Part shown: positions 37,919 to 47,058 of the stretch, in pieces
Layout of the letters: each line of letters begins with the position of its first letter
Position numbering within the stretch: the first letter of the stretch is position 1
Assembly (NCBI GenBank): GCA_030656145.1
Contig: JAUSOF010000056.1
Location: forward strand, 1 to 64,000
Source: Pseudomonas sp.
Lineage (GTDB): Bacteria; Pseudomonadota; Gammaproteobacteria; Pseudomonadales; Pseudomonadaceae
DNA: 64,000 nt
Direction of reading: 5' to 3'
Program-made: the position numbers and the translations under genes
The notes under the pieces: generated by a model
The model's database searches: none
Seen by the model: only the letters and a program-made list of their open reading frames with translations
Told to the model about the DNA's origin: nothing

Positions 37919-38530
37919 TTAGAGCATGCCCGGGTTGCTCAGCAGCTGCCAGGCAATGCTGAACATCATCAAGGCCACACCCAGATCGATAAAGCGCCAG
38001 GTGCTTGGGCGCGCTAGCCAGGGTGCGAGCCAGGCCGCACCGAGGGCCAGGCACAAGAACCACATTAATGAAGCGCTGGCCGCGCCCATGGCATAGGCCC
38101 CCGGCACTGGTTGCTGGGCGCCGAGTGAGCCGATCAGCAATACAGTGTCGAGGTACACGTGCGGGTTGAGCAGGGTCACTGCAAGGGTCGCCAGCAGCAC
38201 CGCACGGCGTGAGCGCGGGCCGCTGTCACGGGTCTGATTCAATGCCTGCGGACGACTGGCGCGCAGCAGCGCCTGGACGCCATACCAGAGCAGAAAGGCT
38301 GCTCCACCCCAGCGTGCCACACCCAACAGAATCGGGTTTTGCGCCAATACGGCGGCCAAACCGAAAACCCCGGCGGTGATCAGCAGGGCATCGCAGACCA
38401 CGCAGAGCAGCGCCGCCGGCAGGTGATGCTCGCGGCGCAGGCTTTGCGCCAACACAAACGCATTCTGCGCGCCGAGGGCGATGATCAGTCCGGCGGCGAT
38501 CAGTAACCCATTGCTATAGCTTTGCCACAT
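37919..38530 (-). CDS. argO: LysE/ArgO-type amino acid exporter
   Basis: This 203-residue inner-membrane exporter has six hydrophobic segments and the LysE signature LIIALGAQNAFVLAQSLRREH near the N-terminus. TLLNPHVYLDTVLLIG is the conserved NP motif. The family exports arginine or lysine. The divergent argP gene, 0.5 kb away, codes for the regulator that controls argO in E. coli, which supports the arginine assignment. The ATG is five bases after the ACT-domain gene stop, so the two are an operon. Confidence 0.9.
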   Translation of the reverse strand: MWQSYSNGLLIAAGLIIALGAQNAFVLAQSLRREHHLPAALLCVVCDALLITAGVFGLAAVLAQNPILLGVARWGGAAFLLWYGVQALLRASRPQALNQTRDSGPRSRRAVLLATLAVTLLNPHVYLDTVLLIGSLGAQQPVPGAYAMGAASASLMWFLCLALGAAWLAPWLARPSTWRFIDLGVALMMFSIAWQLLSNPGML

Positions 38531-38535
38531 TTTGG

Positions 38536-38937
38536 TTATTCCGCCAGTTCACTGAGCTGTTGTAGAACGGCCAGCGCGCGCGCTCCATCGGCGTGGGCGA
38601 CGAACAGGTGGTCGTGGTAGAAGCCGGCGATCACGTTGCAGCTAATCCCGGCTTGCGCCAGCGCGCTGGCGACGGCAGCCGTCAAACCAACTGCCTCTAA
38701 CGCCGAATGCACGTGCAGCGTCAGCCAGGCGGCCACGTAGCTGTAGGGTAACCGCAGTTGTTCGGCCTGCTGGCGCAGCAGGATCACGGTCAGCCCTTCG
38801 GCTTCCTGAAAGCTGCCCAGCGGCTGCAAGCCTCCCAGCTGCGCGGCATCGCTCAGGCTGCAAAACACGTAAGCGCCATCGTTCAGCTGTGGCTTCATGC
38901 TGCGCAGCAATGGTGTCAGTGAGGTTTCGCCGGCCAT
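38536..38937 (-). CDS. ACT-domain-like small protein
   Basis: This 133-residue protein appears to contain two ACT-like halves: residues 1-60 (DGAYVFCSLSDAA, GLTVILLRQQAEQL) and 65-130 (AWLTLHVHSALEAVGLTAAVASALAQAGISCNVIAGFYHDHLFV). ACT domains bind amino acids and regulate enzymes or transporters. It is the first gene of the operon with argO and is divergent from argP, so it may sense arginine or lysine. That is inference. Confidence 0.82.
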   Translation of the reverse strand: MAGETSLTPLLRSMKPQLNDGAYVFCSLSDAAQLGGLQPLGSFQEAEGLTVILLRQQAEQLRLPYSYVAAWLTLHVHSALEAVGLTAAVASALAQAGISCNVIAGFYHDHLFVAHADGARALAVLQQLSELAE

Positions 38938-39035
38938 GCGGGTTGCCTTGTTCAGAGTGGTGGTGCTAGTCAGTCTGGGCGGCTTGGCTGTATAAGAAAA
39001 ATCAATATTGCTGATTACTCATTAGGAGAACTGAT

Positions 39036-39929
39036 TTGTTCGATTACAAGCTGCTGGCCGCCCTGGCCGCGGTGGTGGAACAGGCCGGTTTCGAGCGGGC
39101 GGCCCAGGTGCTGGGCCTGTCGCAGTCGGCGGTGTCGCAGCGGATCAAACTGCTCGAGGCGCGGGTTGGTCAGCCGGTGCTGGTGCGTGCCACGCCGCCG
39201 GCACCCACTGAAATCGGCCGCCGCCTGCTCAATCATGTGCAGCAGGTGCGCCTGCTCGAGCGTGATGTGCAAGAGCAGGTGCCGGCGCTGGATGAAGGCG
39301 GGGTGCCCGAGCGTCTGCGCATCGCCTTGAACGCCGACAGTCTGGCGACCTGGTGGGCTGCTGCCGTGGGCGAGTTTTGCGCCCGGCACAGGTTGTTGCT
39401 GGAGTTGCTGGTGGAGGACCAGGACGTTGGCCTGAAACGCATGCGCGCCGGTGATGTTGCCGCGTGTGTGTGCGCCACGGACCGGCCGGTAGCGGGGGCG
39501 CGCAGTCAGGCTCTGGGTGCCATGCGCTACCGTGCGCTGGCCAGTCCGGAGTTCATTGCCCGGCATTTCCCCCAGGGCGTCAGCCCGGCAACATTGACCC
39601 GGGTGCCGGGCATCGTGTTTGGTCCAGATGACCTGCTGCAGCATCGCTACCTGGCTGCGCTCGGTGTAGAGGGCAGCTTTATGCATCACCTCTGCCCGTC
39701 GTCCGATGGTTTCGTGCGCATGGCCTTGGGCGGTCTGGGCTGGGGGCTGATTCCGGAACAACAGGTGTTGAGTGAGCTGGCTCGTGGCGAGTTGGTCGAG
39801 CTGATCGCCGACCGGCCGATCGATGTGCCGCTGTACTGGCATCACTGGCGCAATGGTGGCGAGTTGCTCAACCGCCTGACCGATCATTTGCGCAAGGCGG
39901 CCAGCGCGGGGCTGGTACAGCTGGAGTGA
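39036..39929 (+). CDS. argP: LysR-family regulator ArgP (IciA)
   Basis: This 297-residue LysR regulator has an N-terminal winged HTH at 1-60 (LLAALAAVVEQAGFERAAQVLGLSQSAVSQRIKLLE) and a C-terminal effector domain that senses lysine or arginine in relatives. The start is TTG at 39036, with AGGAGA at 39024-39029 and 6-nt spacing; this is an uncommon start codon that is well supported. It is divergent from the ACT-argO operon, which it probably controls from the 98-bp shared region. Confidence 0.92.
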   Translation: MFDYKLLAALAAVVEQAGFERAAQVLGLSQSAVSQRIKLLEARVGQPVLVRATPPAPTEIGRRLLNHVQQVRLLERDVQEQVPALDEGGVPERLRIALNADSLATWWAAAVGEFCARHRLLLELLVEDQDVGLKRMRAGDVAACVCATDRPVAGARSQALGAMRYRALASPEFIARHFPQGVSPATLTRVPGIVFGPDDLLQHRYLAALGVEGSFMHHLCPSSDGFVRMALGGLGWGLIPEQQVLSELARGELVELIADRPIDVPLYWHHWRNGGELLNRLTDHLRKAASAGLVQLE

Positions 39930-40119
39930 GCGGCTGCCTGGTCTGAGTCGGCGCAACCCGACGGTTTGAGCCCTGTCGGCTAGGCGAGCGGCGCGGGGCA
40001 GGTGAGGCCTTTTCATCCGTCATCGTATGTGCGGTCGCTGTTCTGGCGTGTTGCGACACGGCGATGCAGCGGCAGCCCTGCTAGAGTGCGTCGAAGGTCA
40101 GGTACGGCGGGGAGTGGCA

Positions 40120-41112
40120 ATGAAGATTCTGGTTACCGGAGCAAGCGGCTTTATCGGCGCACGCTTTGCCCGTTTTGCCTTGGAACAAGGGCTGAGCGTT
40201 CGGGTCAATGGTCGCCGGGCCGCAGGGGTGGAGCACCTGGTCACGCGCGGCGCCGAGTTCATCCAGGGCGACTTGTCCGACCCCGAACTGGTGCAGCGGC
40301 TCTGCCAGGACGTCGAGGCGGTGGTGCACTGCGCTGGCGCTGTGGGCGTTTGGGGCGCTTATCAGCACTTCCATCAGGCCAATGTGCAAGTCACCGAAAA
40401 CGTCATCGAGGGCTGCTTGAAGCAGCATGTGCGGCGCCTGGTGCACCTGTCCTCGCCGTCGATCTATTTCGATGGCCAGTCGCATGTGGGTCTCACGGAG
40501 GAGCAGGTGCCTACGCGCTTCTTCGATCATTACGGCAAGACCAAGTACCTGGCCGAGCAGCAGGTATTCGGCGCCCAGGAGTTCGGTCTGGAAGTGCTGG
40601 CCTTGCGTCCGCGCTCGGTCACCGGTGCGGGCGATACCAGCCTGTTTCCACGCCTGATCAATATGCAGCGCAAGGGGCGTCTGGCAATCATCGGCAACGG
40701 CCTGAACCGGGTCGACTTCACCAGCATGCAGAACCTCAACGATGCGTTGTTCAGTTGCTTGCTGGCCGCTGGGCCAGCGTTGGGCAAGGCTTACAACATC
40801 AGCAATGGCACGCCTGTGCCGCTATGGGATGCGGTCAACTATGTGTTGCGTCAGCTTGAGTTGCCGCCGGTGACCCGGCATCTGCCCTACGCCCTGGCTT
40901 ATGGCAGTGCGGCACTCAACGAAGGGCTGTGCAAGCTGTTGCCTGGCCGTCCCGAACCGACCCTGTTTCGTTTGGGGGTGGCGCTGATGGCCAAGGATTT
41001 TTCACTGGATATCAGCCGCGCCCGCGAGTACCTGGACTATGAACCGCAGGTCAGTCTGTGGACGGCGCTGGATGAATTCTGCCTGTGGTGGAAGGCCCAC
41101 CATCCCGGCTAA
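40120..41112 (+). CDS. NAD(P)-dependent epimerase/dehydratase (extended SDR)
   Basis: This 330-residue extended SDR has a cofactor motif VTGASGFIGARFA (5-17). Asn30-Gly-Arg-Arg at the end of strand 2 suggests NADP(H). Ser112/Ser114 sit in HLSSPSIYF, and the catalytic Tyr138-xxx-Lys142 is YGKTK. LRPRSVTGAGD is the usual later motif. The family covers sugar epimerases, 3-beta-hydroxysteroid dehydrogenases and reductases, and no specific substrate can be given. GGGGAG at 40108-40113 sets the ATG at 40120; an upstream frame of 31 codons is rejected. Confidence 0.87.
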   Translation: MKILVTGASGFIGARFARFALEQGLSVRVNGRRAAGVEHLVTRGAEFIQGDLSDPELVQRLCQDVEAVVHCAGAVGVWGAYQHFHQANVQVTENVIEGCLKQHVRRLVHLSSPSIYFDGQSHVGLTEEQVPTRFFDHYGKTKYLAEQQVFGAQEFGLEVLALRPRSVTGAGDTSLFPRLINMQRKGRLAIIGNGLNRVDFTSMQNLNDALFSCLLAAGPALGKAYNISNGTPVPLWDAVNYVLRQLELPPVTRHLPYALAYGSAALNEGLCKLLPGRPEPTLFRLGVALMAKDFSLDISRAREYLDYEPQVSLWTALDEFCLWWKAHHPG

Positions 41113-41138
41113 TCGCTCTCGGCCCGTGCTGAGCAATC

Positions 41139-41456
41139 TCAGGCATAGACCCGTTGGCCGCGATACATGCGCAGCGAACCACTTGCCTGCTTGGGCTGTG
41201 GCTCTTCAACCAGCAGCGGATGCCCGGCTTGTAGGCGGGGTGTCGGGGTCTCGGCTGTGAGGTTGAACGGTTGGTCGCTGTACCGGGCGAGGAGTTGGCC
41301 GAGCGTGCGGGTCTCTTCGCTGGTCGAAGTCAGGCAGGCGCTGAGCATCCTATTGATTGCGTCCGGCTGGCTCATGCGAATATCCACCGCCAGTTCCTCG
41401 CGCAGCCTGCGGCGCAAGTTCTTCATGCAATCCAACACTTCTCTGTTCAGTTCCAT
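41139..41456 (-). CDS. Conserved hypothetical protein, 105 residues
   Basis: I do not recognise a family. The protein is soluble and begins MELNREVLDCMKNLRRRLREEL. It looks helical in the first 60 residues and has a Pro-rich tail ending RMYRGQRVYA. GGGGGAAGG lies 6 nt ahead of the ATG at 41456, which supports this start over the longer frame. It is convergent with the epimerase gene (26 bp apart) and divergent from the coiled-coil gene. Confidence 0.72.
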   Translation of the reverse strand: MELNREVLDCMKNLRRRLREELAVDIRMSQPDAINRMLSACLTSTSEETRTLGQLLARYSDQPFNLTAETPTPRLQAGHPLLVEEPQPKQASGSLRMYRGQRVYA

Positions 41457-41758
41457 GTGCCTTCCCCCTGTTTTAGAGTGAACTGGGTGTCGCTCATCCT
41501 CAAGGACACGCAGCGCGTTCTGTCGGTGTGAACCGTTCAGCCTGGCCCCAGGTGCTGTAAGCGGGTCGCAAATAGACAAGTGCAAAGCGCATACCAGTTC
41601 ACATAGTGAGCAATTATGCGTGCTGTAGCCGATCGGCATGCCGAGTCACGCTCTGCAGCGGTGCGTTCTGCACTGGCTTGGCGCGACACTGAAGCGTCGC
41701 GCACTAATCGTTATACTGGGCGACATTTCGTGTCTTCAGCGTTTTTAAAGGTTTACTC
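41457..41758. promoter_or_regulatory. Divergent intergenic region with a candidate promoter
   Basis: This 302-bp non-coding gap separates divergent genes. TATACT at 41712-41717, 41 bp before the rightward ATG, is a likely -10 box, though its -35 is weak. AGCGCATA and TATGCGTGCT around 41586-41624 form a loose inverted repeat. Nothing else is seen. Confidence 0.4.
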
Positions 41759-42595
41759 ATGCGTAACGATGCCCACGACGAACTCGATCATGTGCCCAGC
41801 CTGACCACCGACACGCGTGAGCGTGACGCCGAATCCGTCCCATTGCGCGGCGCTGCGCCGCCACCCCAGGCCGCCAGTACCGGTGCGCTGTGGGCGTTAG
41901 TTGGCGCCTTGACGATCGCCCTCGGTGGGCTGGGCTGGTGGAGCTCTCAGCAGATCAGTCTGATGGAGCAGCAGCTGGTCGCTACCCAGGAAAGTTTCGC
42001 GCGGATCAGCGAAGAGGCTGCCGGCCGGATTCAGGACATCAGCGGCAAGGTGGTGGCTACCGAGTCTACGGTCACCAGCGGCAGTGAAGCGCTCAAGCTG
42101 CAAGTCAAGCAGCTGGAAAGCAAGCTGGCCGAACTGAGCAAGCAGCAGCAGAGCGTGGCCGGTCAGCAGAGTAGCCATGACAAGCGGATCGACCTGTTGG
42201 CGACCGAACTCAAGTCTCAGCAAGGTGCGACCAGCCAATTCGACGCTAGCCTGAAGAGCCTGAGCAGCGAGCAGGCTACGCTGAAAAAAACCTTGGCGTC
42301 GCTGCAAGCCGAGCAAGTGTCTTTGAAAACCGCGCAAGCTGGCCAGGCCAAGCTCGACAGCCAGTTGCAAAGCCTACGCGGCGAGATCGATGCGTTGAAA
42401 AAAATAGGTAATCCGAATCAGGCCGTCGGTCGCCTGGAGCAGGATCTGCTGGTGCTGCGTAGCGAGCTGGACAACCGTCCCGCGCCGAAAAGCAATACTG
42501 CGGAATTCGATGCCTTCCGCGCGCAGATGACCCGTAACATCAGCACCCTGCAAGCCCAGATTCAGAACCTGCAGCAGCAGCTTGACGCGCGCTGA
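41759..42595 (+). CDS. Membrane-anchored coiled-coil protein, often annotated as ATPase
   Basis: This 278-residue protein has a polar N-terminus of 40 residues and one membrane helix (about 43-62, ALWALVGALTIALGGLGWW). Residues 65-275 are an almost continuous coiled coil rich in Gln, Leu, Ser and Lys. There is no Walker motif, so the ATPase label common in databases is not supported by sequence. The long periplasmic or cytoplasmic rod suggests a structural or tethering role, which is inference. AAAGG lies 7 nt ahead of the ATG. Confidence 0.8.
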   Translation: MRNDAHDELDHVPSLTTDTRERDAESVPLRGAAPPPQAASTGALWALVGALTIALGGLGWWSSQQISLMEQQLVATQESFARISEEAAGRIQDISGKVVATESTVTSGSEALKLQVKQLESKLAELSKQQQSVAGQQSSHDKRIDLLATELKSQQGATSQFDASLKSLSSEQATLKKTLASLQAEQVSLKTAQAGQAKLDSQLQSLRGEIDALKKIGNPNQAVGRLEQDLLVLRSELDNRPAPKSNTAEFDAFRAQMTRNISTLQAQIQNLQQQLDAR

Positions 42596-42682
42596 TTTGC
42601 GCGCGCAATGCAGGGCCTTTGACGAGGTTTCAGTCGCCCTGCACCGCCTCTTTGCCTGCAAGGCCGCCCTGGAGGCATGCCC

Positions 42683-43153
42683 ATGACGCACCCCAACGCC
42701 GAACTCATCAAGCGTTTTTACCAGGCCTTCCAGCAGCGTGACGCCGACGCTATGGCGGCGTGCTATAGCGAAGATGTGCGCTTCAGCGATCCGCTGTTCG
42801 AGGACTTGCGGGGCAGTGAAGCGGCGGACATGTGGCGGATGCTGACGGCGCGGGCGCAGGACTTCTCACTGACCTTCGGCAATGTCCAGGCCGACGAACG
42901 GCAGGGCAGCGCTCAGTGGGTGGCAACCTACCTGTTCAGCCAAACGGGCAAGACGGTGATCAATCGTGTCGATGCGCACTTCGTTTTTCGCGATGGCAAG
43001 ATAGTCGAGCATCACGACCACTTCGACCTGTGGCGCTGGGCGCGTCAGGCCCTGGGCATGAAAGGGCTGTTGCTGGGCTGGGCGCCGCCGGTGCAGAGCG
43101 CCATTCGCCGTCAGGCGGCCAAGGGTTTGGCGCAGTTCAGCGCCGCTCGCTAG
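42683..43153 (+). CDS. SnoaL/NTF2-like fold protein
   Basis: The product is 156 residues with a cone-shaped NTF2-like fold typical of SnoaL relatives: LIKRFYQAFQQRDADAMAACYSEDVRFSDPLF, then a conserved HHDHFDLWRWARQAL region. Members are small enzymes such as ketosteroid isomerases or unassigned proteins. GGAGG at 42671-42675 favours the ATG at 42683 over the one at 42677. The gene follows the coiled-coil gene by about 90 bp on the same strand. Confidence 0.85.
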   Translation: MTHPNAELIKRFYQAFQQRDADAMAACYSEDVRFSDPLFEDLRGSEAADMWRMLTARAQDFSLTFGNVQADERQGSAQWVATYLFSQTGKTVINRVDAHFVFRDGKIVEHHDHFDLWRWARQALGMKGLLLGWAPPVQSAIRRQAAKGLAQFSAAR

Positions 43154-43345
43154 CCCTATGGCGGAAGCTTATTTGGCCGCTACAGCGAACGTAATGGTCG
43201 GCTCTCAGGTCTGAATTGCCAGTGGCTTCGGGCGCAAGTTGCAAACTTGGACTATTCGTTGAATAGGCGGCCGTTGCAGAACACGGTCTCGCCGAGAACA
43301 GTTGTCCCTCAGCGGTCAGATATGAGTCAGCCAGGAAGCCCGATC

Positions 43346-44056
43346 ATGAGTGTAATGTTGCTGTCTGCAAGTGAAGCCAAGGCCTGGAGCGTGCATGCCA
43401 TCACCGCCAGTGGGGTGATTCTGGCGTTGTTGGCCCTGCTGGCGGTACTGGATGGCCAACCACAAGTCTGCCTGCTCTGGTTGGGCTTGGCGCTGCTGGT
43501 GGACGGCCTGGATGGCACCCTGGCACGCAAATTCGATGTCAAGGTGGTGTTGCCGCACTTCGATGGTTCGACCCTGGACCTGGTGATCGACTACCTCACC
43601 TATGTGTTCATTCCGGCGATCTTCGTTTATCGCTTCATTCCCCTGCCCGAATACACCCTGCTGCTGTCGGTCGGGGTGATCCTGCTGTCGTCGTTGTTCT
43701 GCTTCTGTAATCTCAATATGAAGAGCAAGGACAACTACTTCGTCGGCTTTCCGGCGGCGTGGAACGTGGTGATTGTCTATCTCTACTTGCTGGATTTTGA
43801 TCCCTGGTCGAGCCTCGCCACCATTCTGCTGTTGTCGGGCCTGACCCTGACCAAGATGAAGTTTCTCCACCCGTTTCGGGTCAAGCAATTCATGCCGGTG
43901 AATATTGGCGTCACCCTGCTGTGGATGCTGGCCTGTGCCTTGCTGATTGTGCAGTACCCACTCAATCAGACCTGGTTGCTGGCGATCTGGGGCCTGACCT
44001 CCGCTTATTTCGTCGCTATCTGCCTGTGGCGCACGGCGCGTGAGTGGTTGGCTTGA
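43346..44056 (+). CDS. pcs: Phosphatidylcholine synthase (CDP-alcohol phosphatidyltransferase)
   Basis: This 236-residue integral membrane enzyme condenses CDP-diacylglycerol with choline to form phosphatidylcholine. The CDP-alcohol phosphatidyltransferase motif starts DGTLARKFDVKVVLPHFDG and continues STLDLVIDY. The family residues Asp, Gly, Ala-Arg, Gly, Asp, Asp are all in place, with the extra spacing typical of Pcs. Several membrane helices follow, and the length matches bacterial Pcs. AGGAAG at 43333-43338 favours ATG 43346 over 43322. Choline supply links it loosely to the osmoprotectant importer at the window end. Confidence 0.9.
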   Translation: MSVMLLSASEAKAWSVHAITASGVILALLALLAVLDGQPQVCLLWLGLALLVDGLDGTLARKFDVKVVLPHFDGSTLDLVIDYLTYVFIPAIFVYRFIPLPEYTLLLSVGVILLSSLFCFCNLNMKSKDNYFVGFPAAWNVVIVYLYLLDFDPWSSLATILLLSGLTLTKMKFLHPFRVKQFMPVNIGVTLLWMLACALLIVQYPLNQTWLLAIWGLTSAYFVAICLWRTAREWLA

Positions 44057-44080
44057 AGCTGTGTGTGGGCGCTGTCGGCG

Positions 44081-44380
44081 ATGACTGAAGCTACGGAAAA
44101 AGCCTGGTTCGTTTACCTGGTACGCGCACAGAATGGCGCGCTGTACTGCGGCATCAGCGATAACCCGCAGCGGCGCTTTGCCCAGCATCAGAGCGGCAAA
44201 GGCGCGCGTTTCTTCCATACCAGTCCGGCGGCATCTCTGGTTTATATCGAAGCCTGTGCGGGCAAGGGCGATGCGTTGCGCCGGGAGCGGGGGATCAAGC
44301 GCCTGGGTAAGCCGGCCAAGGAAGTGCTGGTGGCCGGGCCCAGTCTTATCGCTGTGGCTGATGGCGAACTATCAAGCTGA
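44081..44380 (+). CDS. GIY-YIG domain protein (UPF0213 / YhbQ family)
   Basis: This 99-residue protein is a single GIY-YIG nuclease domain. [31 protein letters not shown] covers the GIY-YIG core, read here as VYL and LYCGI, followed by the conserved Arg and an [18 protein letters not shown] tail. Relatives are small endonucleases involved in DNA damage responses. The ATG at 44081 is chosen over a GTG at 44063. It follows pcs after 24 bp. Confidence 0.87.
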   Translation: MTEATEKAWFVYLVRAQNGALYCGISDNPQRRFAQHQSGKGARFFHTSPAASLVYIEACAGKGDALRRERGIKRLGKPAKEVLVAGPSLIAVADGELSS

Positions 44381-44445
44381 GCGGGTAGGCCGCGGTGGAC
44401 TGCACAGGTAAGCTGGCTGCTTCCTTAATAGTTGCGGAGCCTGTC

Positions 44446-45381
44446 ATGCACGAGTTGATCCTGCACCATTACCCAACCTCGCCGTTTGCCGAAAAGGCAC
44501 GCCTGATGCTGGGCTTCAAGCAACTGTCCTGGCGCTCGGTGCTGATCCCCGCGGTGATGCCAAAACCGGACCTGACCGCCTTGACCGGCGGCTACCGCAA
44601 GACCCCGGTGCTGCAGGTGGGTGCCGACATCTACTGCGACACTGCACTGATCGCCCGGCGCCTGGAAGCGGAAAAAGCCACCCCGGCGCTGTTTCCCGAA
44701 GGGCAGGAATTCAATGTCGCCAACCTTGCGCAGTGGGCCGATGCGCTGGTATTTCAGCATGCGGTGAGCCTGGTGTTCCAACCGGAATCGGTGGCCATAC
44801 GCTTCGGCACGCTGCAGCCTGATGCGATCAAGGGCTTCCTGGCCGACCGCGCCGGGTTGTTCAGTGGTGGCAGTGCCAGCCGCCTGCCGCTGGAGCAGGC
44901 CAAGCACCAATGGCCAGTACTGATGAGCCGTTTGCAACAGCAGTTGGAGCGCGAGCAGGGCGACTTCCTGTTTGGCGAACCGTCGCTGGCTGACTTTGCC
45001 ATGGCCCATTCGCTGTGGTTCCTGCGTGGCACTCCGGTCACCGCGCCGCTGGTTGACGACTATCCGGCAGTGGCGGCCTGGCTCGGTCGGGTGCTGGGCT
45101 TCGGTCATGGTGCGCACAGCGCGATGACTGGCGAAGAAGCGGTGGCGATTGCCCGTGACGCGACCCCGGCAGCCTTGCCGGATGATGCTGTCAGCGATCC
45201 TAATGGTTTCGAGCCGGGCCAGCGCGTCGCCATAGCCGCCATCGACTACGGCGTCGACGCGGTGGAAGGCGAGCTGATCTATTCGGGACGTGAGGAACTT
45301 ATCCTGCGCCGCGAAGACCCTCGCGCCGGCACCGTGCATGTGCACTTTCCGCGGATGGGTTTTGCCATCAAGGCTTCGTGA
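44446..45381 (+). CDS. Glutathione S-transferase family protein with C-terminal extension
   Basis: This is a 311-residue protein. The N-terminal thioredoxin-like domain (2-78) begins LILHHYPTSPFAEKARLMLGFK and contains YRKTPVLQVGADIYCDTALIARRLE. The helical domain (about 90-225) follows. A beta-rich extension of about 80 residues is unusual for a GST (VAIAAIDYGVDAVEGELIYSGREEL). The function of the extension is unknown. GCGGAG lies 6 nt before the ATG. It is convergent with the HExxH gene. Confidence 0.88.
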   Translation: MHELILHHYPTSPFAEKARLMLGFKQLSWRSVLIPAVMPKPDLTALTGGYRKTPVLQVGADIYCDTALIARRLEAEKATPALFPEGQEFNVANLAQWADALVFQHAVSLVFQPESVAIRFGTLQPDAIKGFLADRAGLFSGGSASRLPLEQAKHQWPVLMSRLQQQLEREQGDFLFGEPSLADFAMAHSLWFLRGTPVTAPLVDDYPAVAAWLGRVLGFGHGAHSAMTGEEAVAIARDATPAALPDDAVSDPNGFEPGQRVAIAAIDYGVDAVEGELIYSGREELILRREDPRAGTVHVHFPRMGFAIKAS

Positions 45382-45398
45382 GTTAATGGGCCAAGCCG

Positions 45399-46241
45399 TC
45401 AGGGGGTGGGCTGCTCGCCGGCTACCGACTGCTGACGCAGCCTGGGTAGTTCAAGGGCCAGTTCGCGGAAGTAGAGGATGCGCTCGTAGCACAGGGTCAG
45501 CTCGCCGCTGATGCGGTTGTACCAGGCATTGGCCTCGCCGCATGAAGCGACGATCAGCTTCAGGTCGCGGGGCAGGGCGAAGGTGTTACTCGCTCGTTCG
45601 GCGATGGCTTCCAGCTCGCCGGAGGCGCGTACCTTGTCCAGTAGTTCGGTGGCGCCTGGCAGGTGCTGTGGTGGCGTCTGATACTCCACCCGCAAGCGAT
45701 GACCTGCAGGCTCACCGGCCTTGCGGGCGAAGTGCTGACGAATCCAGTTCACTGCGTGTTCGACCTGCTGGTATTCGTCCTGGCAGTAGAAAGCACGCTC
45801 ATCCGGCAGCCCGGTCATCTGGATGATCCACTCCAGCTGCCTGGGATCGCTGCCGTAGGCCAGGCAGGCCAGGTTGTAGAAGCGCTGGGCATCCAGGGCA
45901 TGGCTGTCCCATTCGCGCACTTCAGGGGCTGCAGGGTTTTGCCGTTGCCATTCCAGGCGCCAGTAGTCGGCCACATCGAGCAGTTTGGCGTAGAAGTCGG
46001 CATCGCGCTGGCGCTCATGGAGCAGGAACAGACCCATGAAACCCAGTTGATCTGCGGCGTCCTCCTCGCGCCCAAGCACCGGTAATTGCAGCTCGCTGAT
46101 CAGCAGATGGCCCATCTCATGCAGCAAGGTGAATTCGGCATTGGCGGTGACAAAACGCACCTCATCCGGGTGCAGGGCTTGCACCGGTACGGCTTGGGCC
46201 ATGCTGCTCAAGCCCAGTAGCGCGAGCGTGGCAAGTTTCAT
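45399..46241 (-). CDS. Periplasmic HExxH zincin-like protein (DUF4344)
   Basis: This 280-residue exported protein has a signal peptide (residues 1-19). It has a zinc-protease motif HEMGH at 41-45 inside EFTLLHEMGHLLISEL, and GREEDAADQLG downstream can supply the third ligand. There are Cys residues in the mature part (EAFYCQDEY-like and SCGEANAWYN regions). Two pieces agree with a DUF4344 metallopeptidase; substrates are unknown. Its ATG overlaps the PPK2 stop by 4 bp (ATGA), so both are translated together. Confidence 0.85.
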   Translation of the reverse strand: MKLATLALLGLSSMAQAVPVQALHPDEVRFVTANAEFTLLHEMGHLLISELQLPVLGREEDAADQLGFMGLFLLHERQRDADFYAKLLDVADYWRLEWQRQNPAAPEVREWDSHALDAQRFYNLACLAYGSDPRQLEWIIQMTGLPDERAFYCQDEYQQVEHAVNWIRQHFARKAGEPAGHRLRVEYQTPPQHLPGATELLDKVRASGELEAIAERASNTFALPRDLKLIVASCGEANAWYNRISGELTLCYERILYFRELALELPRLRQQSVAGEQPTP

Positions 46242-47056
46242 TGCGGCCCCAGATCATTCAGGCTGAAGGGGGGCGGCTGCTCCGGCCAGGCAGGTTGCAA
46301 GCGTTCCAGCTCACGGGCCAGCAGGCTGGCCACCAGCCAGTCGCGCAGCCAGCGGTGATCCGCAGGGATCACATACCAAGGCGCCGCGGCGTTGTGCGTG
46401 GCGCGCAACTGCTCGGTCCAGCGCTGCTGGCGCAGTTCATACTGGCGATAACTTTGCAGGTCGCTGGCATGCAGCTTCCAGCGCTTGTGGGGTTTCTCAA
46501 GCCGCTCGCTAAGGCGCTGATGCTGCTCAGTCTTGGAAATATGCAGGAAGCATTTCAATGGATGCAGATGCTGCTGCGGCCACTGGCTTTCGAGTGCCGC
46601 GATGGCCTGTTGCCGCGCCGGCAATTCGTCGACGCTGCACAGTCCATCCTGCGGGTCGCTGATCAGCCCTTCGTAGTAGCTGCGGTTGAATACCCCGAGC
46701 AGGCCGGGTTTGGGCAGGCGTCGCTGATAGCGCCAGAGAAAATCATGGCGTTGTTCGCAGGCGTCGGGTTTGCTGAAACTGTGCAGGCGCAGGCCCTGTG
46801 GATCAATACAGTTCAAGACACGGCGGATCACGCCGTCTTTACCCGAGCAATCGGTGCCCTGCAGGATCAGCAATAAAGCGTCGTTGCCGCTGGCCCAGAG
46901 CATGCGTTGCTGGCGATTGAGCCAGGGCCGCAGCTCAGCCAGGGCCTGCTGGGCGCTGCATTTATCCAGGCCGAAATCCCGCGCGGGGTCCTGCCCGAAG
47001 GGCGCTGCCGGGTCGCACAGGCAGGCATCCAATAGAGTGTCCGGCAGGCGGGCCAT
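46238..47056 (-). CDS. Polyphosphate kinase 2 family protein
   Basis: This 272-residue PPK2-type kinase transfers phosphate between polyphosphate and nucleotides. Walker A is QGTDCSGKDG (66-75) and the Walker B-like motif is GVFNRSYYEGL. The lid loop RLEKPHKRWKLHASDLQSYRQY matches PPK2 enzymes. Direction (polyphosphate use to make GTP or ATP) and nucleotide specificity cannot be read. It lies two bases after ndpA and overlaps the HExxH gene, forming a three-gene leftward operon. Confidence 0.88.
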   Translation of the reverse strand: MARLPDTLLDACLCDPAAPFGQDPARDFGLDKCSAQQALAELRPWLNRQQRMLWASGNDALLLILQGTDCSGKDGVIRRVLNCIDPQGLRLHSFSKPDACEQRHDFLWRYQRRLPKPGLLGVFNRSYYEGLISDPQDGLCSVDELPARQQAIAALESQWPQQHLHPLKCFLHISKTEQHQRLSERLEKPHKRWKLHASDLQSYRQYELRQQRWTEQLRATHNAAAPWYVIPADHRWLRDWLVASLLARELERLQPAWPEQPPPFSLNDLGPQ

Positions 47057-47058
47057 GC

